Source: an uncultured bacterium
GTDB taxonomy: Bacteria; Actinomycetota; Coriobacteriia; Coriobacteriales; Coriobacteriaceae
Direction: 5' to 3'
NCBI GenBank assembly: GCA_905215755.1
Contig: CAJMRE010000037.1
Span: 1-18,452, forward strand
DNA: 18,452 nt
The notes under the pieces were generated by a model, which made no database searches, was not told the origin of the DNA, and worked only from the letters and a program-made list of their open reading frames with translations. Of the stretch, positions 15,294 to 18,452 are shown piece by piece. The number at the start of each line of letters is the position of its first letter. Positions within the stretch are counted from its first letter, which is position 1. Position numbers and translations under genes: made by a program.

Positions 15294-16195
15294 CGGGCCT
15301 CCTCCCAATCGCGCCAAAACGCCAACTTTTCGCGGTTGTCGGCGCTCAAATACACACGTTGCTTGTCAATCGCATCGATCACACAGTGGACCTCGTCACC
15401 GTCGCGGCGCATCACGGCTAGGCGCAGGCAAAGCATCCAAACCTCCTGCTCCTCGGGCACGTCGAGTACCAGCTGGTCGGTCACGGCCTGCGCCTCGTCG
15501 ATCTGTCCGACATCGGCCAGCGCCGTCGCGTATCGAATGCGCAGCTCAAGGGTATCCTCGCGCTCGCAGCGACGCGCAAGCAGGCGCGCGTACTGTTGGC
15601 GCTGAATCTGAGCAACGCGCCCCTCAGCCAAGCCCGAGCCCAAGTATTCACCAAGAAAATCACAGTATTCGTTGAGGTTTTGCGCGCTCGGGTCCGTCTT
15701 AAAGGCACGCTCCAGCTGCTGCAGTTTAAGGTCGGACTCCTTGGAGATCTGCGCCACCGCCGTCGCGGCATAGTGCGCCACCTCAACGTCGTCGTTAAGC
15801 TTAGCCGCCTGCAGCTGCGCCAGGTACGCGTCGGGCTCCTCGGTGAGCATGGAGAGCATTAGGCGGCGCCGGTATGCCGGGTCGTTGACGATAAGCGCCT
15901 CCTCGAGCGGCACTACGCCTGCATCGTCCTCACCGCTCGGTACCGACATACTACGATGCAGGTCGTCGTTGAAGCGCAGCGACTCCAGCGCAGACTCTTT
16001 CAGCCACTCGCCAAGCACCGCGCTGCGCACCGATAGCAAAACCACCAGCAACGGGCCCCACAGCGGCACCAGCACTATTACAGCCAGCATGTGCCCGCGC
16101 ACCGGCAGCAGGCCCAGCTTCATGAGCGTCCACAGCATCAGGCAAACCAGCGAATGAATCAGCAGCAAGACGGCAGCAACGACAAGCGAGATCAA
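15290..16195 (-). CDS. pelE: PelE-like membrane protein with TPR repeats
   Basis: A 301-residue protein with two membrane helices (about residues 3-25 and 36-58) and a cytoplasmic helical region from about 85 on. Repeated Ala/Leu-rich helix pairs such as AHYAATAVAQISKESDLKLQQLERAF and RIRYATALADVGQIDEAQAV read as TPR-like repeats. This matches PelE, which sits between PelD and the PelF synthase in the Pel complex. Sequence alone would not identify it; position between the PelD-like and deacetylase genes does. The start is TTG at 16195 overlapping the pelD stop (TTGA at 16192-16195), with a GAGGGGGG ribosome site upstream. It ends in an ATGA overlap with the deacetylase gene. Confidence 0.75.
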   Translation of the reverse strand: MISLVVAAVLLLIHSLVCLMLWTLMKLGLLPVRGHMLAVIVLVPLWGPLLVVLLSVRSAVLGEWLKESALESLRFNDDLHRSMSVPSGEDDAGVVPLEEALIVNDPAYRRRLMLSMLTEEPDAYLAQLQAAKLNDDVEVAHYAATAVAQISKESDLKLQQLERAFKTDPSAQNLNEYCDFLGEYLGSGLAEGRVAQIQRQQYARLLARRCEREDTLELRIRYATALADVGQIDEAQAVTDQLVLDVPEEQEVWMLCLRLAVMRRDGDEVHCVIDAIDKQRVYLSADNREKLAFWRDWEEAR

Positions 16196-18330
16196 GCGGC
16201 ACCCCCCTCACCGTCACCGGTGTAAGCGATGCGCTGCAGCAGCGCCACGATGCCCTCGCCGTCGACGGGCTCCACCGCAATATGCTTTGCGCTCAGGCGC
16301 TTACGGATAATGGGAAGATCGCACGCCTTTGCCTGGCGCATAAGCAGGTAGAGCACGTTGCCGTCGACCAAGCCCGCCGCGTCGCTCTCGCGGATTGCCG
16401 ACCCAATTGCGCCCACCAGCTCGCCGACAGGCTCCATGCCCGGTACCACGCGCAGGAGCAAAAAACTCCCCATCTTGCTATCTGCCAGCGCCTGCTCCGC
16501 CGCGAGCTCTTGGCCAAAGGCCGCCTGCTTGAGCACGCAAGTGCCGTCAACGCAGCGTTTATCCTGCGCCACCGCCTCATAGTCAAAGGCACGGCCCAGC
16601 GCGCTTTCGACCAGCCCGCACAAGATGCGGAACAGGTTTTGATAATAGAGGGTCATTTGGTTTTCGGCCGCACTACGCACAAAGATCAACACGGCGGGTG
16701 CCCCGTCGCGCTCGATCGCGTTTCCAAACATGGGAAACCCCGGCGTCAGCTCACGGTTCACCCACAGGTTCGAACGACCCCCGTCGCCCAAAAGAGGTGC
16801 AAGCTGCTCAAGCGTGAGCGAGCGTGCGGCATTTTCGGCAATCGCGGGACTTGCTGCCACCAGGCGTGCAAATGCCCCGCCCGAAACATGGTAGATCGCC
16901 ACCGAATCGTTCTCGAGGATCTCGCCCAGAAGCTCGCAGCACTTGCGATAGATGTCGCGTGGGTTGAGTACGTCGAGCTCCTGCGTCACGGCAAAGATCT
17001 TGCCAAAGCTGTCGTGGCGACCCACAATCTGGCGCCTGTACGCGCGCTTGTCCTCGATCGCGTCGTGGTAAAGCTGTGTGAGGAACGTATTGCGATTACG
17101 CACGAGCTCGTTTTGATCGCGCTCCGCCCTAATGGCTTCGCTGTTGCGCAGCTGCACATAGCCGCACACGGCACCCACCACAAAGTACGCAATAAACGGC
17201 AGCCAGTTGGACGGCTCGTAAAAGAGACCCTGGAAGGTATAACCGTACTGAGTAAAGTAGCTCGCGGCCAAACCCACCGACGCCAGCAGCGCCGCAACCA
17301 GGCCAAAATCGAGCCCATACAGCGTGCCGATCAGTACCACGTACAGCAGGCGGTAGTCGAGCACGTTAAGCTGAGCAGACTGCGAAAACACCAGCTCCAG
17401 GCCCTCAAAGAGCACCCAGGCCAGCGCGGTCTCCAGGCATTTGATGGGCAGTGTCCGCCCGCGCATGCGGTCGATGGCGGCACGCAGCGGATGGCGCTTG
17501 CCCGCGAGGGTCTGCTCCCAGCGGGCGTGTATGGTCGAAAGATCGCGCAGCACGTCATAGCGCTGGAACCACCCGTAGCGCGTGCGGACGGTATCGCTCG
17601 GAGCAATGGAGACGACGGCGTCCCCGTCGTAGGTAATGTCGAGCCCCGGGAACAAGCCCTTGAGCGCCTCGCCCAGGTCTCCCACGGTGTGGGCAAAGCT
17701 ATCCGGAACCTCGAGTTCCTCGAATGTGGCATCCCAGCTGTCGAAGATGCGACGCACCAGAACGGCCAGCTCCTCGGCGCAGAGGGCACCGAGCGGTGAG
17801 TCCGCCCCAGCCCTCATGACAGCAGAGCCTTGCGAGCACGCCTCGAACAGCGGGGTCAAAATCGGGTCTTCCAGCGTGGGCGAGGCGGTGTACAGATACG
17901 GCACGCGCAAGATCTTGGCCTGAATGCCGTCGCGGACCGCATAGTAGCGGCACAGGTCGTTGGCCGCACGGGCAATGATGCCCTTGCCGTTTTGCCCCGC
18001 AACGTCCACCGCACCGTCCGCTCCCATGGGACCAGTCACAAACAGCAGCTGAATCTGGCGACCCATGCAAGCTCGAAAGACGGAGCGCAGCAGCTCGATG
18101 TCGCCAACGGCCTCGGTATGCGGCGTGAGATAGGTAGAGAGGTAGACCACACGGTCGAATTCGTAAGCCTGGTCCAGGTGCTGCAGCAGCTCTTTCCAAG
18201 ACGCATGGAGCGACGACCCGTCGCGGCGCGCCTCGTTGGCCGCCACGACCTGAACATGGTCACCGGGAAACGCCTTGGCACAAAAGTCGTCATCGACATA
18301 CGCGGTATTGCCAACAACCAGCACTTCCAC
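16192..18330 (-). CDS. pelD: PelD-like c-di-GMP receptor with an N-terminal degenerate SDR/epimerase-like domain
   Basis: A 712-residue multidomain protein heading the operon. Residues 1-260 resemble an NAD-dependent epimerase fold (MEVLVVGN first strand, VVYLSTYL, LLFVTGP, KILRVPYLY), but the glycine-rich loop is incomplete and the Tyr/Lys pair aligns to Gly117 and Arg121. Four membrane helices span about 296-392, followed by a charged linker, a GAF-like domain (about 450-600) and a GGDEF-like domain. The last has RESD (647-650), an RxxD c-di-GMP inhibitory site, placed five residues before DGNVL, the collapsed GGDEF motif. This is the PelD signature: binds but cannot make c-di-GMP. It probably switches on Pel-type synthesis through PelE and PelF. 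GTG at 18330 is chosen because a GGGGAGGGGGAG site (18337-18348) lies 6 bases upstream; ATG 18366 and 18375 lack one. Confidence 0.85.
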   Translation of the reverse strand: MEVLVVGNTAYVDDDFCAKAFPGDHVQVVAANEARRDGSSLHASWKELLQHLDQAYEFDRVVYLSTYLTPHTEAVGDIELLRSVFRACMGRQIQLLFVTGPMGADGAVDVAGQNGKGIIARAANDLCRYYAVRDGIQAKILRVPYLYTASPTLEDPILTPLFEACSQGSAVMRAGADSPLGALCAEELAVLVRRIFDSWDATFEELEVPDSFAHTVGDLGEALKGLFPGLDITYDGDAVVSIAPSDTVRTRYGWFQRYDVLRDLSTIHARWEQTLAGKRHPLRAAIDRMRGRTLPIKCLETALAWVLFEGLELVFSQSAQLNVLDYRLLYVVLIGTLYGLDFGLVAALLASVGLAASYFTQYGYTFQGLFYEPSNWLPFIAYFVVGAVCGYVQLRNSEAIRAERDQNELVRNRNTFLTQLYHDAIEDKRAYRRQIVGRHDSFGKIFAVTQELDVLNPRDIYRKCCELLGEILENDSVAIYHVSGGAFARLVAASPAIAENAARSLTLEQLAPLLGDGGRSNLWVNRELTPGFPMFGNAIERDGAPAVLIFVRSAAENQMTLYYQNLFRILCGLVESALGRAFDYEAVAQDKRCVDGTCVLKQAAFGQELAAEQALADSKMGSFLLLRVVPGMEPVGELVGAIGSAIRESDAAGLVDGNVLYLLMRQAKACDLPIIRKRLSAKHIAVEPVDGEGIVALLQRIAYTGDGEGGAA

Positions 18331-18364
18331 CGTGCGCTCCCCCTCCCCAAATTTAGCTTTTGCC

Positions 18365-18394
18365 ATGGTAAACATGCGTATTGTACGCTGTCAA
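18365..18394 (-). promoter_or_regulatory. Predicted sigma-70 promoter of the Pel-like operon
   Basis: On the minus strand a perfect TTGACA -35 (18389-18394) is followed after 18 bases by TACCAT (18365-18370; 4 of 6). The inferred start near 18358 leaves a leader of about 28 bases with the ribosome site at 18337-18348 and the GTG start at 18330. No other promoter was found in the next 11 kb, and the gene overlaps argue for a single transcript. Confidence 0.55.
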
Positions 18395-18452
18395 TGTGGT
18401 CGCGCGCGCAGACGTGGTGTAAGAGTGTCCTGAGGTCCGTCGCTGCAAGTCC
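18395..18452. other. Upstream flank of the Pel-like operon, no gene seen
   Basis: These 58 bases include a GC-alternating run near 18401-18408 and no recognisable coding sequence, tRNA or clear operator. The neighbouring gene lies outside the window. Confidence 0.5.

Noticed and set aside
13479..15605. Plus-strand open frame of about 708 codons opposite the deacetylase and pelE genes
   Set aside because: It covers two genes with clear motifs and coupled starts on the other strand; its own translation shows no recognisable domain.
18379..18394. TTGACA and TACAAT close together upstream of pelD read as one promoter
   Set aside because: Only 3 bases separate the two boxes, so they cannot be a -35/-10 pair; TTGACA with TACCAT at 18 bases is used instead.

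Overview
This window looks like chromosome from a GC-rich Gram-positive gut anaerobe of the Coriobacteriia. Collinsella or a close relative is the best guess, from codon use, the gene families and the absence of outer-membrane export genes; this is inference, as no rRNA or marker comparison was possible. Thirteen of the fourteen genes lie on the minus strand. The exception is a small ModE-like regulator near the left end.

Right part (7223-18330): one long, tightly packed minus-strand operon with translational overlaps or gaps of at most 3 bases at every junction. Reading from its promoter near 18390, it encodes a PelD-like c-di-GMP receptor with an extra N-terminal dehydrogenase-like domain, a PelE-like TPR membrane protein, a DUF2194 / PelA-type deacetylase, the PelF glycosyltransferase and the PelG membrane transporter. 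It continues without a break into a CotH-kinase lipoprotein, a VTC-type polyphosphate polymerase domain protein and a DUF4956 membrane protein. The first five genes match the Gram-positive Pel exopolysaccharide layout: no PelB or PelC, and only the deacetylase part of PelA. The last three add phosphate-transfer chemistry to the same transcript. This locus is the main point of interest.

Middle part (2771-7021): a sucrose-use cluster on the minus strand. A LacI/ScrR-type repressor is followed by a sucrose PTS EIIBC permease and a GH32 sucrose-6-phosphate hydrolase. Two identical 14-bp operator cores lie upstream of the permease gene, and a third, near-identical one overlaps the predicted transcription start of the repressor gene.

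Left part (1-2733): a partial IMP dehydrogenase whose sequence and active-site numbering resemble the Tritrichomonas foetus enzyme; a divergent stand-alone ModE-type DNA-binding domain; a 73-bp palindromic intergenic element; and a shortened Cys/Met-metabolism PLP-enzyme homologue whose catalytic lysine appears to be arginine. The last gene sits directly behind a strong intrinsic terminator.

Gene-poor stretches: 1011-1194 (divergent promoters), 1549-1681 (palindromic element), 5820-6003 (sucrose operators) and 6985-7222 (repressor promoter plus a nested-stem structured element). No tRNA, rRNA, CRISPR array, insertion sequence or prophage gene was seen.
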